Notes: generated by a model not told the origin, from the sequence alone. A stretch of 64,000 nt of DNA from Daedaleopsis sinensis (GCA_033807695.1 CM066304.1:1612001-1676000); one strand, 5' to 3'; counted from the stretch's first letter, positions 42,607 through 54,636 are shown. Numbers and translations are program-made.

Positions 42607-43522
42607 TATACTACGAAGTTGAACTCCACGAAGCCTTGTTTATTGCCCAGCTCCCTGTCAAGTTTGCCTGGGGAGCAGGTTGGATAAGTCCTCGCCCCGT
42701 TGTAGGCAACGACGGGAAGATGCTCACGGAGTGACGCGAAGCCCGAGCCGTCTTCTGGTAAGAAGCGGAGGAGGTTTGTTAGAATAGCGCCCGGATTGAG
42801 GGAGAACGCCGTGACGCCCTTAGGTCCGAGTTTCTCCGCCAACGAGAGGGAGTACAGGATATTCGCCGTCTTGGTCTGGCCATATGCGCGCCACTTGTCG
42901 TAGGTCTTCCCATCCTTCATCGAGCAGACGTCAGCGGCTCGTATAATGACACAGCATGTCGCCGAGCACGCACCGAGAACTGGAGGTCATCGAAACGGAT
43001 GGGACTCAGGCGATGTCCGTCGCTGCTGACATTGACGATGCGGGCCTTGGACTGTATGAGCTTCTCGGCGATGAGCCCGGTGAAAAGAAAGTGGCCGATG
43101 TGGTTGGTGCCGAACTGGAACTCAAGGCCGTCTGGGGTCTTCTGGTACGGGGTGGCCATGACGGCGGCGTTGTTCACGAGAACGTCGATCGGGTCTGGCC
43201 ACGCCAGGACTTCCGCGGCCGCTTTGCGCACGGAAGCTTGGGAGCTGAGATCGATCTCAAGGGCACGGGTGACCACGCCAGGGTTCGCATTCTCGATGGC
43301 CTTGGCTGTCTCGAGGAGTTTCGGTTTGCTGCGACCGGCGAGGATGAGGAGTCCGGGCTTGTGAGAGGCGGTCACTTCGAGGAAGTGCGCACCAAGACCA
43401 CCCGGTGAGACCCCAGTAACGAGGATAACTTTTCCAGCGATGTAAGAGGCTAGACTGGTGGCAGCTTCCTCGGCGGTGGTTTCAAAACCGAAGTCAGGAT
43501 TTGAGGTGATAGACGTGGACAT
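42607..43522 (-). pseudogene. N-terminal two-thirds of the split SDR gene
   Basis: Exon 1 (43522-42974, 183 codons) and exon 2 (from 42914) encode a classical short-chain dehydrogenase front: MSTSITSNPDFGFE, the cofactor motif VTGVSPGGLGAHF (TGxxxGxG), NNAAVMA, the catalytic Ser region IVNVSSDGHR and the catalytic YGQTK (YxxxK). It then runs through the substrate-binding part (SLNPGAILTNLL) to KQGFVEFNFVVY, where the transposon edge cuts it. The missing C terminus is at 24747-25014. It resembles retinol-dehydrogenase/light-induced alcohol dehydrogenase-type fungal SDRs. Catalytic residues are present but the back of the fold is lost, and the frame runs into transposon DNA, so the product would be truncated. 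Confidence 0.92.
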
Positions 43523-44311
43523 GCTTGTTGAGGTTTGCGATAGAGGGTGGTCCAGTAGTGACAACTACGTATAGATACTAGCCACAACCCCGATCGGATA
43601 CGATCAGCTTGAGTCAGCTACCTTCGCGGAGTCCTCGATAGCTCCACGCTCCTAGTCCATTATTCCCCTTGGCGACCTGGGCATCGTTCAACTTCATACA
43701 TCGCTAGCTGAGCCTGGGATCCATGACTCACATCAGGATGCGCGTGCAATTGTAAGAACGGATGTTTTTTCTCATTCGTTCTGAGCTTGTGGTCAGGCGA
43801 CAATTCCTCCTGGGAGGTTAGAAGACGGCCATGGGCGTCGAAGCGTGGTCGGTCGTATTGCATTCGGATACACATCTGCCTGCGAGTGAATGTTCTTGAG
43901 AATTATCGAGCGGATGATACCATCGCCCTGGAACTTGGCACATGAGAACAATCGATAGAGCACTCAACATAGGGCACTCACCACAGCTGGAGCATTCGTA
44001 TTCAGGTAACAACTGTAAAGTCCATGCTTAGATAACGAGGAACTGTCCCAGCCAAACCCTACTCAGCATATACGTGGATGCCAACCGACGATCGTAGGAG
44101 CACAGTCTTCAACATAGCTACTGCTGTGTGGCATCGGAAACAAACCATTATATCTGAGGTACTACATCCCATACGTCGCGTGGACGCAGTCACTATATGC
44201 TATACAACAAATCATTAGGAAGAGGCAACACGATCGCGACGACACAATCGCCAAGTGGGAGGAAGACGGCATGACACGCGGGCAGACACAAGTACCACAA
44301 TGCATGCAGCA
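43523..44311. other. Intergenic stretch
   Basis: 5' flank of the SDR gene and 3' flank of the ELMO gene. Only short frames without recognisable content. Confidence 0.5.
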
Positions 44312-47300
44312 CTAGGGGGCCCCGTCGTACGACAGGTCCGAGAAGAAAAACTCGCTGTTCGCGGGGGGCGGGCCCGCCACCAACCCGCTCGGGATCTCGA
44401 CCCGTTCTCCCGACAGATCTGCGATAGCAAGTGCAAATGCAAGTGAACGTCAGTGCATGTTCCCCCCTACGCAAACTTAAATCAGGCAACACGGACCTAG
44501 GAGCTTGATCTTGAGCCCGATCTCCGTCAGCGCGTGCACGAAGAGCTCGGTCTCCTGCGACGCGACGTGGCCCCCATCTCGTCTGAGCATGTTCAGCCCG
44601 TCCGTCCAGTCGGCCCAGCGCGCCTGATCGGCGGCGATCTGGTCCGCGAGAGAGCCCCCGGTGGTGCTGAGGAGCGAGAACGAGAGGTTCGAGGCGAGGA
44701 GCGGGGAGTTGGCGCCGAGGGGCACGTCCGTCTGCGCGCCGCGGATGTGCGGGAACGGCGCGCAGGTGCCCGTCGCGACCTCGCTGACCATGGATATCTC
44801 GATGCGCTCCGGGAGGTCTTCCAGCCCTTTTCGCACGGGGAACTTGACTGCGCTGTCGACGTAGTGGAGGTACTTCAGGCCAGCATCCTGGGACAGCTTA
44901 GCCAGGATGTCCAGATTAGGGAAAAGGCTTGACATACCAGTCGAAGGAATCTCCACGGCCGTGTTGGCTGCTTGAGCGTGTCGCGAGAGACGGTGGTGGC
45001 GATCGGTATGCCGTTCATGAACCAGGCGCCTTCCAGAAGACAGTGGATTCGCTGTTGACGGACGAACTCGAAGGACTCCTTGTACAGCTTCGCACGGAGA
45101 TTTCTATTGACATCCCGAGTTAATGTCGCCACCAACACGTCCGACAGAACACTTCAGCTCACCGAATAGGAACCTTGCTCATGATGTCGTCCTCCATCTC
45201 GAGCTCCTGCATCTGCCTGTCGCGCACGGCGCGGTATTCGCACTCGAGGAACTCTTGCTCGACTTCATGCCAAGGACGAATGTTCTCTCTTTTCAGAGCA
45301 ACTTTGACCCTTCACACAACGGGACGTCAGTATTCGGAACATATAAACAGGACGGATAGAGGAGAGATACAAGGAAAGAGAATGGACGACGTACTGGCTG
45401 CGAGTGAGGGCAACCAGCCTCGGGAAGTCTCCTGCCGACGAGCCGCTCTCGTTCCACATGCGCAAGAAGAACTGCAGCGCGAGGGAATGGACCTTGTAGA
45501 AGTTCAGGAAAAACGGCTGGAACGTCGTCGACGTCGAATCTGCCGAGCCGCGCATCCCATGTCAGCATGACGACGACTCGAGCAAGCACGCGAAGAGGTG
45601 GTGACGCACAGCCTGGGGCATAGATGGCCCAATGCTCGGAGAGCAAGTCAGTGACCTCGTTCGACGCCTTGGCGATCGGACACTGTCGTTCTTCTGGGCG
45701 GCTAAGCTGTTCTTGTACGACCTTCGCCCAGTAGTCAGGATCCTTCTCAACGAAGAATTTCTATCCCGGCGTTTGTCAGCGTCGTGCCCCGTCCCAGCGC
45801 GGACGCGAAGGCTATGGATGGGGCGCACCAGGCAGTCCAATCCAAGCACGCCGACTTCTCGGAACTCGTGCCCGATGTCTTCAGTTTCGAACCCAAGCTT
45901 GCGCCACTTGATGAGCGTAACGGGATCCTCCCTGTCCTCCTGTAGCTTGCTCTGCTCCCAGATGAACTGCAGCGCCGCGCTGTGCAGAGGCTCAAAGTCG
46001 GGCTCCACGAGCGTGGTCTTCTTCCGGAACGTCACGCGCACCATGTTCGCTTGGAAGTCGAGGATGCACGAGGTAAGGTCTTCGATGGTATGTGATGACA
46101 TGAGGCGCTAGCGATTTACGATGAGGTGTATGTGTATGTCCAGCGAATGGGACGAAAAACTCACGATGACGGCTTTGCGCACGTTCAGTCGCTCGACCTC
46201 GGTGATGAACTCGTCCCACCGCGGATCGCTTGCATGTGCCATGAGCGAGTTGATCAACATCATACTGTGTCCATAGTGAGACTTCCTCTTGTCGGCTGTT
46301 TGAGATGGCATACACGAACCTGTATAGCGCCATGGTGGTGTCCGCACTCCCTAATCGACTCACTACTGTCTCCAATAATCGCCGCTCCTTCCTCATCTGC
46401 TCGAATACAACATCGAACCCGTAACGATACACAGAGCCGGGCGGGGGGGAAGGTGCTCCTCTGCTGGAGCTCGGGTTGTTGGTTCCAGATGCGCTGCTCG
46501 GGTCTGCCTCGACGAGTTTCTTGAGGATAGCTGTCGCGGGCCGGCAGACATTAATTAGGGACTGTTCGGCGGACAGTATCTGAACCACTTTGAGGATAAA
46601 GTTGTTGTCCAAATTCGACCAGCCATAATCGAGCTCCATGAGGTTTTGCATCGCGGTGAGAGCGTACTGGAATTTCGAGGTCAGTGTCATACTCCCTTTG
46701 ACGTGAGACTGGACATCTACTCACGGCGAGGATGTTTCCGTGCGAGGTATTGATGACATCGATAAGTTCATGGAGACCATCTCGTTGTAGGAACTCGTTC
46801 GCAAACTGCTCTTCCTGTGGTTACATTCAGTACAGCGTCCTATATCATCTTTGTGAAGACGCACTCGGATGAGTTTGCGCAAAGATGTGAGCGCAAGACC
46901 CAGTTTTGCATCACGCGCACCGAGCTTCTCGACAATCTCGGCTGCTTCGATTGCGGGAGCATTGACCAGTCTTTAAAGCGCATACGGTGGGTAATGGGAC
47001 ATGAGACTACGATCTCGCGCATGGCCGAAAGAGGACTCACTTCAGATTGACTTTCGCCTTTATCTTCTTCCTCAGATTGTCGTTTGTTACGAGTTCGTCG
47101 TTGTCGTCGCGCAGCGCGTATACCGCAGGTGGGTCCTTGAGTTTCAGGCTGATGCAAAGTTGTCGAATGACGTCCTCCACTGCCAAGCTCGGCTCGATGC
47201 GCGTCCGCACGGTGATGTTATCCTTGGTGGTGACATTGTTGGTCGGGACAAGACCTCCCTTGGACGACTTGCCGTTGGTAGACGGGCTAGGGAGTGATGG

Positions 47301-47339
47301 GTGGGTGGATAGGCGTTCTTCGTGGGGATACGCAGACAT
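44312..47339 (-). CDS. ELMO: ELMO/CED-12 domain protein (Rac activation)
   Basis: About ten exons from the ATG at 47339 to TAG at 44314-44312. The N terminus (NITVRTRIEPSLAVEDVIRQ, VYALRDDNDELVTNDNL) matches the Ras-binding-like start of ELMO proteins. Armadillo-type helices follow (LGLALTSLRKLIR, FLQRDGLHELIDVINTSHGN, YALTAMQNLMELDYGW). The ELMO domain lies near 46090-45800 (FIWEQSKLQE, IKWRKLGFETEDIGHEFREV, GVLGLDCL). The C terminus is a PH-like domain (KYLHYVDSAVKF, WADWTDGLNMLR, TELFVHALTEIGLKIKLL) with a proline-containing tail. ELMO proteins partner DOCK exchange factors to activate Rac, controlling actin and polarity; fungal orthologues act in hyphal morphogenesis. The DOCK partner is not in this window. 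Splice sites were checked for the first four exons and the last one. Confidence 0.9.
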
Positions 47340-48730
47340 GAGTGATGAGATGGGTATAGTCAGAGTCTCTGCAAGGCAACGGGCATTATAATGCTGTCCA
47401 CAAAATGAAGAGCAGGGAGCGAGCAGTGCGTGATGTGCTCAACGGTTTGCGCACGCGAGATTCTGCTCATCTCGACGCATGGCGACTGACCAATCTGCCA
47501 GTCTCCCTGCCAGCCTGTTGCGTACAAGAGTGCCCCCCATCTTTCCACCTCTATTGAGTACACCAACTCACATGAAGCAGCAATCGTTCCTTGGGTGTTG
47601 CTAGGCGAAAACGATACACTGGGGGTTGGTGTGTCAGCAAACGAATAGAATCTAAACAGCAGAAGCATGCATGATAGATCAGATATGCGAGAATAGCATC
47701 GTACGCGTCTCTTTGGACACTCAGACTGACGTGCAAATAAAAATTTCGAGGGCTCATCATGGGAGGAGGCAGTTGGAGAGTAACTCACCGAAAGCGAGGT
47801 GCGGCAGGGTATAAGTTATTCGAAAAATCAGAAGAGCAAAGACGTAGTGATGCAATGAGGCTAAGCGTGTGGGTATGAGGGAATAAGAATAGGAGAGCTG
47901 GGGGTAGTTAGTTGCACCGGGGTCACCGTGAAAAATTTGCAAAAATTTGCACGGGCTGAGCGACGAAGGGAGGCTCGGACAGGGCGGCGGCAGAGCAGGG
48001 GAATGAGTGGTGAGGATGTGCTGAAGCCTGGGTGGTGAGACCGTCCGCTGCGGCGACAAGGTCGGGTCGAAGTCGAAGAGCGGTCGAAGAAGTGTTCAAG
48101 TTGGCGAGGTGCCGCGATTCCCGAGGTCGAGCGTCTACGCATGCGTCCCTGCTCGTCCACGCCACAAAGCTCTCGTCCACGCTCGTCCTCGACTTTATCG
48201 CATCATTTTGGCTAGTTACTTAGCCGCAATTCGATGCCTGTGTTTCAGTGTGCATCGCGAGCAGTATTCGCGGGTAGTCGAACTATATGCTGTCCCTTGA
48301 CAGCGAAGGTATGTACGTCGTCCTTGTGCTACTCCGCTGGCACCTCAGGCTAACCTTCATCTCCCCGCTACTCAGGTCTCCAGAGAAGGGTGTACGGTGA
48401 CCTGATTCAACTGGGGAACTCCAACAATAATATGCGGAACGTCCGATCCTAGGCCGAGGAGCTCCTAGCTCCAACGGTTACTCTCCGACCGTTGCTCGGA
48501 AAATGTCAATGGTCCGCGGCCGTTACTCGAATGTCAATGGCACGTCCGTGCGATGCGGTTGAGGGTTACGTGGGGATCTGGACTGGGGGAAGCCATGTTC
48601 ACATATGGCCTGGTGTTAGCAGATGTCAGCCCCGTAGTCGAGTTGCCACTGTGCGTCCCTTCGTCGTCGCACTCTGAACGCGAGACATCCCCCCATCCTC
48701 TATCCCCGCATCACCTCCACCACTTTGACG
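47340..48730. other. Intergenic stretch between divergent genes
   Basis: Upstream regions of the ELMO gene (-) and the Ser/Pro-rich gene (+). Short frames on both strands have no supportable product. Confidence 0.45.
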
Positions 48731-51100
48731 ATGTCGACACGTGCACAAGGGCATATCTCCTCGATGGCGTCGACTGCGACTCTCGACCTCCAGGAGATTT
48801 TGTCGTCCTTCGCCAGCGACTACCTCATCTCAATCCGTCTCAGCGTCAGCGTGTCCTCGGACAGCACACATTCTTTTGACGACCTCACTCCTTTTGCTCT
48901 ACCACCACCTTCTTTAGTCAACTTGAACAAACAAATTTTGGCATCCTCTGCGTTGAAGAAAGGGGATCCGCCACTGCATCCTCGCGAAGTGAGTGTACAC
49001 TTGAGATTCATCTGGATGAAAAGTGCGCTAATCGACTTCTCTCGCCAGCCTCTCTCGTGCTCTATAGCGAAACGTGGTGAACGAACTCCCGCCTCCAGTT
49101 ATATTCCCTATTCAATACTCGATACTCCAACTCTCACCGATGGCGATTCTACACAGGATATCACTTTGGTCGATCCAGCATCCCCGTCTCTATCATCGGC
49201 GATTGCCTCGGCCTACTGCGCGAACACGTCAGGACCGACCCTCATGCCCACTATCATGGTGTCTAATTCGACCGTGGCCCTATCCGTCTCTATAGACTCT
49301 GTGCACAGTCTCCATCACGATTCTCCACTTGCTATCCGACGAGGCAAACAGCCGCCCCCTACGCTGTCCCTAGCTAAGCCAAAGCAACGGGCGACAACTG
49401 ATAGTGATTTCTACCCGGACATACCCTGTGCGTTCTTGGGTTCGCCGACATGTCATTCACCAACATTCTCGTTCTCGTCCGGAGATCCATCCAAGTTCAA
49501 TATGGGCCTCTCGGCTATGTGCAACAGTCTCAAAGCGCTCGTGCCCGCGCCCCCATTTAGCCCCACCGAGTCCGCCCATGTACGGAGCCCAAAGGCTCAG
49601 CCGGAATCGCGGTGGGGAGTGGTAGCCTCAGCGACCCTTCCCGCTGTCGACGAGGACGAGTGGGCGTTCACACAGGATCTGGTTGTCGAGTGGCACGCGA
49701 GCAGGGGACACCGCGCGGACATTTCCCCTCCCCCTTCTCCCGTTGGCGAATTGCCGTACGTTGCAGACACAGCTATATCCACGCCTGTCGAGGAGTCAAC
49801 TCCGCCATTCTCTGCCTCGACGTCAACTGAGCCGCCGATCGCCCCCAGAGCCGACGAAGGGGTGCAGTCGGACGTAACCACCGTAACAAAGCAAAAACGG
49901 CGGAAGACTGTGATCATCCAGGCACCCAATCCCGACGCCTCCGATCCGCTGGTGGGAAGAGCAGACAAGGACGACAAGGTTGCATCTTGCGCTGGTGATC
50001 GAAGCATCGACATCTTTCCCGGAGACTTCAACGCACCTGTTCCTTTTGAGATACCCGTGTCCCCCCCTCTGCCCGCGTCTGCATCAACAGATGGCCCCCA
50101 AGCCGTATCGCCCTCGGCGCGCCCATGCAGCACCCCGAACGGACGAAACCCCATCCGCGGGATCCTCAAGGAGAAGAAGAGTGTGCGATTCTCGTCGGTG
50201 CCCAGCATGCACGAGTACGAGACACCGGATCCTCACGCCGATGTCGAGGACATCGACGAATACTACACAAGCAAACATGCCGACCTCGCTCCCCGTCCCA
50301 CGACTCCTCTCCCGGATCCCATCGCGCAGAACAAGCGTCTCCAGCTCGTCGCGTCTGGCCGCGACTCGCGTAAACGCCCCGCCCCAACCGTGACCCCGCG
50401 CAAATGCTCCCCACTGCGCGAGTCCCATCTGCCCACCTCCTCGGACGGCAAGGGCAAGGTGGCGAAACCCCCCATGGCCACGGCCACGGCCACGCCCCAA
50501 GCGCCATCGCCTTCCAGCTCATGCTCATCCCCGCGCCCCCCAACGCTCCTCCCCCGAAATACGATGGCCAAACATCCCGCAGTGCGAGCCCTCGTGTGCT
50601 GCCCTCCGGCAGCGCAGCCAACCTCAAGTCCCACGCGGCCCCCACGCGACCCAATAGGCTCCGGGGTCGGCGGTGCGGTCGTAGGCGCGCCCGAACTGCA
50701 GCCTCCACCCCCCACGCCCGTGCCCGTGCCCGTGTCGATGCCCATGCCCAAGTCCGCGCTGCGGGAGACGCAGCGCCGGGCACTGGTGAAGGCGATCAAC
50801 ACGCACCAGAGCCTGCCCAAGGAGCGCAAGGCGGACGTGCTCTTCCCCAGGGCGAGGGCGTCGCGCGAGAGCCTGCTCCGGTCCCCTCTAGGCCTTCCGC
50901 GCGACAAGGACAAGGGCCGGGCCAAGGACAAGGAGAACGGTATGGGGGATCGCCGTGCCGCCCGAGCGGGGTCGGGCCCTGCCAGGCGGCCGCCTGCGAT
51001 GTCCGCAGGCGCGCCCGCGCCCGCGCCTGCGCTGCAGAAGGGCAGCGCCAGCAGGATGCCGGTGCCACTCCGGAACATCCTCACGAAGCTGCGGACGTAG
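48731..51100 (+). CDS. Ser/Pro-rich, largely disordered protein with RVxF-like motif
   Basis: The frame is open from the ATG at 48731 to 51100, but contains a textbook 60-nt intron (48989-49048: GTGAGT donor, GCTAAT branch, CCAG acceptor) whose length is a multiple of three and has no stop. Removing it gives about 769 residues. The protein is rich in Ser, Pro and Thr, mostly disordered. A conserved-looking block near 50153-50200 reads NPIRGILKEKKSVRFSSVPS, where KSVRF fits the RVxF docking motif for protein phosphatase 1. A basic C-terminal helix (SALRETQRRALVKAINTH) precedes further basic tracts and ends RMPVPLRNILTKLRT. The family is not recognised; a PP1-targeting or cell-cycle role is inference from the motif only. 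Confidence 0.78.
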   Translation: MSTRAQGHISSMASTATLDLQEILSSFASDYLISIRLSVSVSSDSTHSFDDLTPFALPPPSLVNLNKQILASSALKKGDPPLHPREVSVHLRFIWMKSALIDFSRQPLSCSIAKRGERTPASSYIPYSILDTPTLTDGDSTQDITLVDPASPSLSSAIASAYCANTSGPTLMPTIMVSNSTVALSVSIDSVHSLHHDSPLAIRRGKQPPPTLSLAKPKQRATTDSDFYPDIPCAFLGSPTCHSPTFSFSSGDPSKFNMGLSAMCNSLKALVPAPPFSPTESAHVRSPKAQPESRWGVVASATLPAVDEDEWAFTQDLVVEWHASRGHRADISPPPSPVGELPYVADTAISTPVEESTPPFSASTSTEPPIAPRADEGVQSDVTTVTKQKRRKTVIIQAPNPDASDPLVGRADKDDKVASCAGDRSIDIFPGDFNAPVPFEIPVSPPLPASASTDGPQAVSPSARPCSTPNGRNPIRGILKEKKSVRFSSVPSMHEYETPDPHADVEDIDEYYTSKHADLAPRPTTPLPDPIAQNKRLQLVASGRDSRKRPAPTVTPRKCSPLRESHLPTSSDGKGKVAKPPMATATATPQAPSPSSSCSSPRPPTLLPRNTMAKHPAVRALVCCPPAAQPTSSPTRPPRDPIGSGVGGAVVGAPELQPPPPTPVPVPVSMPMPKSALRETQRRALVKAINTHQSLPKERKADVLFPRARASRESLLRSPLGLPRDKDKGRAKDKENGMGDRRAARAGSGPARRPPAMSAGAPAPAPALQKGSASRMPVPLRNILTKLRT

Positions 51101-52148
51101 CTGCGTACCTCCGGACCTGGACGTAACTTACCGTGTACGGGTTGTAGGGGGCGCGTGCAATATTAAAGCGATGCAGATGTCATATCGGATGCACAGATCG
51201 TGGGCCCTCGCGGCTCGAAGTTCGCGGTCGCTGTAGCCTGTGCGGCATCTTCTGTGGCCGTGCGTGCCTGTCGGGCGATTCGACCTGAGCGTGACGTGCT
51301 AGCCCTCTGGTACCTGGATTCTCAACGGGTGGGCGCGGAGTAATGATGCAGAAGGCCTAGGGTGGTTGACGAGATGGTTAGAATTAAACTAACTCGCGGG
51401 CTCTCCCCCGACTAGTCCTAATCCGACTGCCGGTCTTCGCTTAAGCTCGCCCGGTTTTGTGCGCAACTGCGGTAGAACGTCAAGTTGCTGTCGGTAGCGT
51501 TTGGGGCCGAGTTGCAACACATTGGGCAGTGCACGGCATGCAGTATTAATCATCTGATATCACAGTACATAGGTTACACAACAATGACCACAAGACGGAG
51601 AATGTTCGTAGAGCCGAGATACGTCCTCTAGACAAGCGAGACTGGTACGTATATAATACAAAGAGATGCTATGGTGGGGGCATAGACGGTTGTACAGGTG
51701 TGTTAGGATACACGAGTCCGGAGGCGCAATAATAACGAAGAATATATAGATAGGTCTATAGGTAGCGAGAACGGAGTGGTGTGGATCTGAACACAGCATG
51801 AGAACGAAGCAAGCAGTGCAAGAAAGCAGGATTAGCATCAGAATATACGAGTAGATAATGTCACCGAAGTTGATGCAAATGTCTAAGCTGTACGAACAGC
51901 GATCAGAGCGGGTTGCTCGTCGATTGAACGGTGGCGGTCGTGCCACAGGATGTGTTCTGAGTTATGTCGCCTGTATGGTCGCGTCTGTGGCCGCGTCTGC
52001 ATCCGCGAGGCGAAGTCGAGGCGACCCGTCCTTGTTATCCTTTAGGAGGACCGTGGGGAGCGGAACTGTCCGAGCTGAGTGCCTGCACGCGACACGAACA
52101 GAGATGGGTCAGCACTCAGGTGTGGATCAAGCGATCATCAAGAAGAGC
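51101..52148. other. Intergenic stretch between convergent genes
   Basis: 3' flanks of the Ser/Pro-rich gene (+) and the Zn2Cys6 gene (-). A minus-strand frame at 51946-51560 is hydrophobic but has low-complexity codon use and no start context, so it is not called. Confidence 0.5.
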
Positions 52149-54068
52149 TGCTACGCACTCATCAGCACGGACAGCCCCACGTTCTGCTCCATGGCCTCGA
52201 GCACCTTATTGAGGTCGGCTTGCAACGTGGCCTCGTCCGGAAGACCTTGCGTCGGCCCCGCAGACCGCATACGGCGCCCGGTTGCGTACGCCTGCGAAAT
52301 CACCTTCGCCATCGACCCCCACAGGATCTAATAAATTAGCAATCAGTGTTCCTGTCCACCTCGAATATCACGACTCTCGGGGACAAAGTGGGAAAGGTGA
52401 AGAGGAAGGGAGAGCAGGTGACTCACCGCCATGAACGGGTTCACGCAGTGCAGCACCCGCAGGTCATTGAGGCGACGTAGGTTCCGCACTGCGGCATGCG
52501 CTGCCTGGAACGTCCGGCTGTTCGCCGAGGCCACGTTCTGGGTAACTGGGGTGTGTAGCTGTATGCTGGCGCAGTGCGCGAGAGCATGGATGAAGATAGC
52601 CCCGCGTACGGCGTCCGCGTGGGTCTGGTTGACGCCTTCGATCCGTGGCAAGGCCTGCTTGAACCGCTCGATGCGGTTGTCCAGAGATAGGAATGTGGCC
52701 TGCGAAGCTAATTCGACTCAGCCAAGTTCAGGATTCACGCCAAACGTGAGAAAATATGATGCCTACAAGGATTGTATCGGGAGGCGAGACGAGTTGCACC
52801 CTCGTACAAGATCGCAGCTTTAGCTAGCATGGCAAGCACGCTTTGGTTTGCCATGTTTGCGTCGCCGTCTGTCCCTGCAATGAAGGATTTGACCGTGCGC
52901 ATCGTCCGAAGATCACTTGGGAACGGATGCTTATTGCCAAGTTGTTTGTGAGCGACGATGGGGGGGATAGCGAAAAGCCGGGAGGACTTACGGTTTGGTA
53001 GCTGATCAGATCTATCGGCCATGGAGTGTCGATCTGCGTTCCGAGGGACTCGTCGTCGGTGAATGCTGGGGCAGAGCCGGAAGCGATGGACCAGCAACGG
53101 TCGAGGATAAACACCGTCCAGAAGCCGTTGATACGCTCGCCCTCCTCCAACGTGTCAGCGGGCGGTGGAAGGCGGAATGCTGTCGTGTCTGCAGTAGTCC
53201 TGCTCCGTCGAGCGCTGCGTATCACGTGGAGTCGGGAGGCGATCGCAATTGAGACGGCAGCGTTCGTGTGGTAGATACCCTCGAGCTGTCGATTGTTACT
53301 GAAGAAGTAGTTGGCCAGAAGAACTTCTGCTTGCATAACGTATATCGCGCTGCCGGGATCGTCTCGGAGTGCAGTTACAGTCGGTATGCTTTGCAACGCG
53401 CGGTTGAGATATGCTGATTCTTGGGACCGTACCTGCTGATCGTTGGACAGCTTTGCCCCCAGAAGGTAGATGACGTTGAGGAGGATGCGGAGGCTATGAC
53501 CCTCTCCAGCTGACTGAGCGTCCAGGAACCGATTGATGTGGAGGAAGAATCCGAACTCTGTTGCGTTTTGCACGAAACTGCGGAGACTGATGCAGAGTAT
53601 CCGAAAGACGGGTTAGCATCGTCATATACGAAAGTGAGAGAATAGTCATACAGTTGCATCCTTGGATTGTTGGTGTTCTGAGCATGCCTCTGGGCTTGGT
53701 GCCAAGCAGCGTAAGGATCATACAGGGTTATCGGAGTAGATCCAGCGGTCAATTGAGCAATTCTGCCCTCGAGACGTGCAATGTCCGCTTCAAGGGCTTG
53801 GTTCTGAGTCGGGCCCGGGCCGTCTAGGTACTCGCAATCTTCAGCACGGTCCGCATGCACGCATTGACCACAAGCGGGGCGGCTGCCGTCGCATCGCTAC
53901 GATGAAAAAGCGTCGGTACACGATGCGAGTAGCATACACAGGCGCACATACCATTTTACGCCGCCTGTGAAGAGACGAGGTTCAGTTAGCCAGTATGGTC
54001 ATGACGTTGGCGAGTAATGCTTACCTGCATCGAGCACAAGCCCTTCCGCGTTCCAGAGAAGGTTGCAT
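52149..54068 (-). CDS. Zn2Cys6 fungal transcription factor
   Basis: Starts at the ATG at 54068 with MQPSLERGRACARCR. Two short introns split the zinc cluster, and splicing gives CARCRRRKMRCDGSRPACGQ, then CVHADRAEDCEY, a complete six-cysteine Zn2Cys6 domain. A short coiled-coil dimerisation helix follows (QALEADIARLEGRIAQL). The middle-homology (Fungal_trans) region includes GFFLHINRFL, LRILLNVIYLLGAKLS, GIYHTNAAVSIAIASRLH and the signature FWTVFILDRCWSIASGSAPAF with IDTPWP. The C terminus (WGSMAKVISQAYATGRRMRS) ends at TAG, 52151-52149. Several GT-AG introns separate these blocks; I checked the zinc-cluster junctions in detail. It is a nuclear DNA-binding regulator, probably binding CGG-type half sites; target genes are unknown. 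Confidence 0.92.
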
Positions 54069-54153
54069 AGCTACTTGTGGTGGATGTATTCTCAGAGCCG
54101 AGTTATGAAGGGGAGATGATAGCTGCTGTCTTCCCCGACAGAAGGCTCGAAGC

Positions 54154-54636
54154 CTATATAGGCAGAAACATCGGCTGTGCGGGGTGTCTATCAATCGCTA
54201 CCCGTGGTGTGCGCCATTCCATGACCGATGACTCCCCGTCGTCAGTGCTTGGTGGCAAACTACGCTTCAGGAACGGGCAGTTAGGCCAGCGCGCGTAGTA
54301 TGCTGTATTCGTCCAGGAGGACAACTGTATCATTGACGAGATGCACGCTTCTTCCCGAGAGCGAATATCTTGGGCGAGAACTGACGAAATTGCACGGCAC
54401 TGTGTCAGCATGTCTAGAAGGCTTTGTTCTTCTCCCGGAAGAATCGCAGACAAGAGCATAGGCGACTCACCGGCCTCCTGTGATCGGCTCTCACCGCTGA
54501 CGGTCGCCTCATCGGGATATGTGACGCGGCCTCGTGCCTTCGTGGTTTCATGGGCGCCATCAACGGCAATGCAATGCCCGCAGTGTCCTGGCAAGGCGGG
54601 ATCCGGATATGCGCTCACCAGGAGGGAGGAGAGCAC
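54154..54636 (-). CDS. Possible hypothetical protein exon
   Basis: A 160-codon frame without an ATG start contains a convincing helical block (EEQSLLDMLTQCRAISSVLA, RSREEACISSMIQLSSW) and Cys/His residues (GHCGHC). A possible intron (about 54665-54598) would link it to an ATG at 54710. The frame runs into the TATA box of the downstream Zn2Cys6 gene, so its 3' end is doubtful. It could be an overlapping short gene or an extension of unknown type; no family is recognised. Confidence 0.25.
   Translation of the reverse strand: MLSSLLVSAYPDPALPGHCGHCIAVDGAHETTKARGRVTYPDEATVSGESRSQEAGESPMLLSAILPGEEQSLLDMLTQCRAISSVLAQDIRSREEACISSMIQLSSWTNTAYYARWPNCPFLKRSLPPSTDDGESSVMEWRTPRVAIDRHPAQPMFLPI
54155..54160 (-). 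promoter_or_regulatory. TATA box of the Zn2Cys6 gene
   Basis: TATATA on the minus strand, about 90 bases upstream of the ATG at 54068. Confidence 0.55.

Noticed and set aside
51560..51946. Hydrophobic 128-codon minus-strand frame
   Set aside because: No ATG in a good context, no homology pattern, and it lies in the 3' intergenic region between convergent genes.
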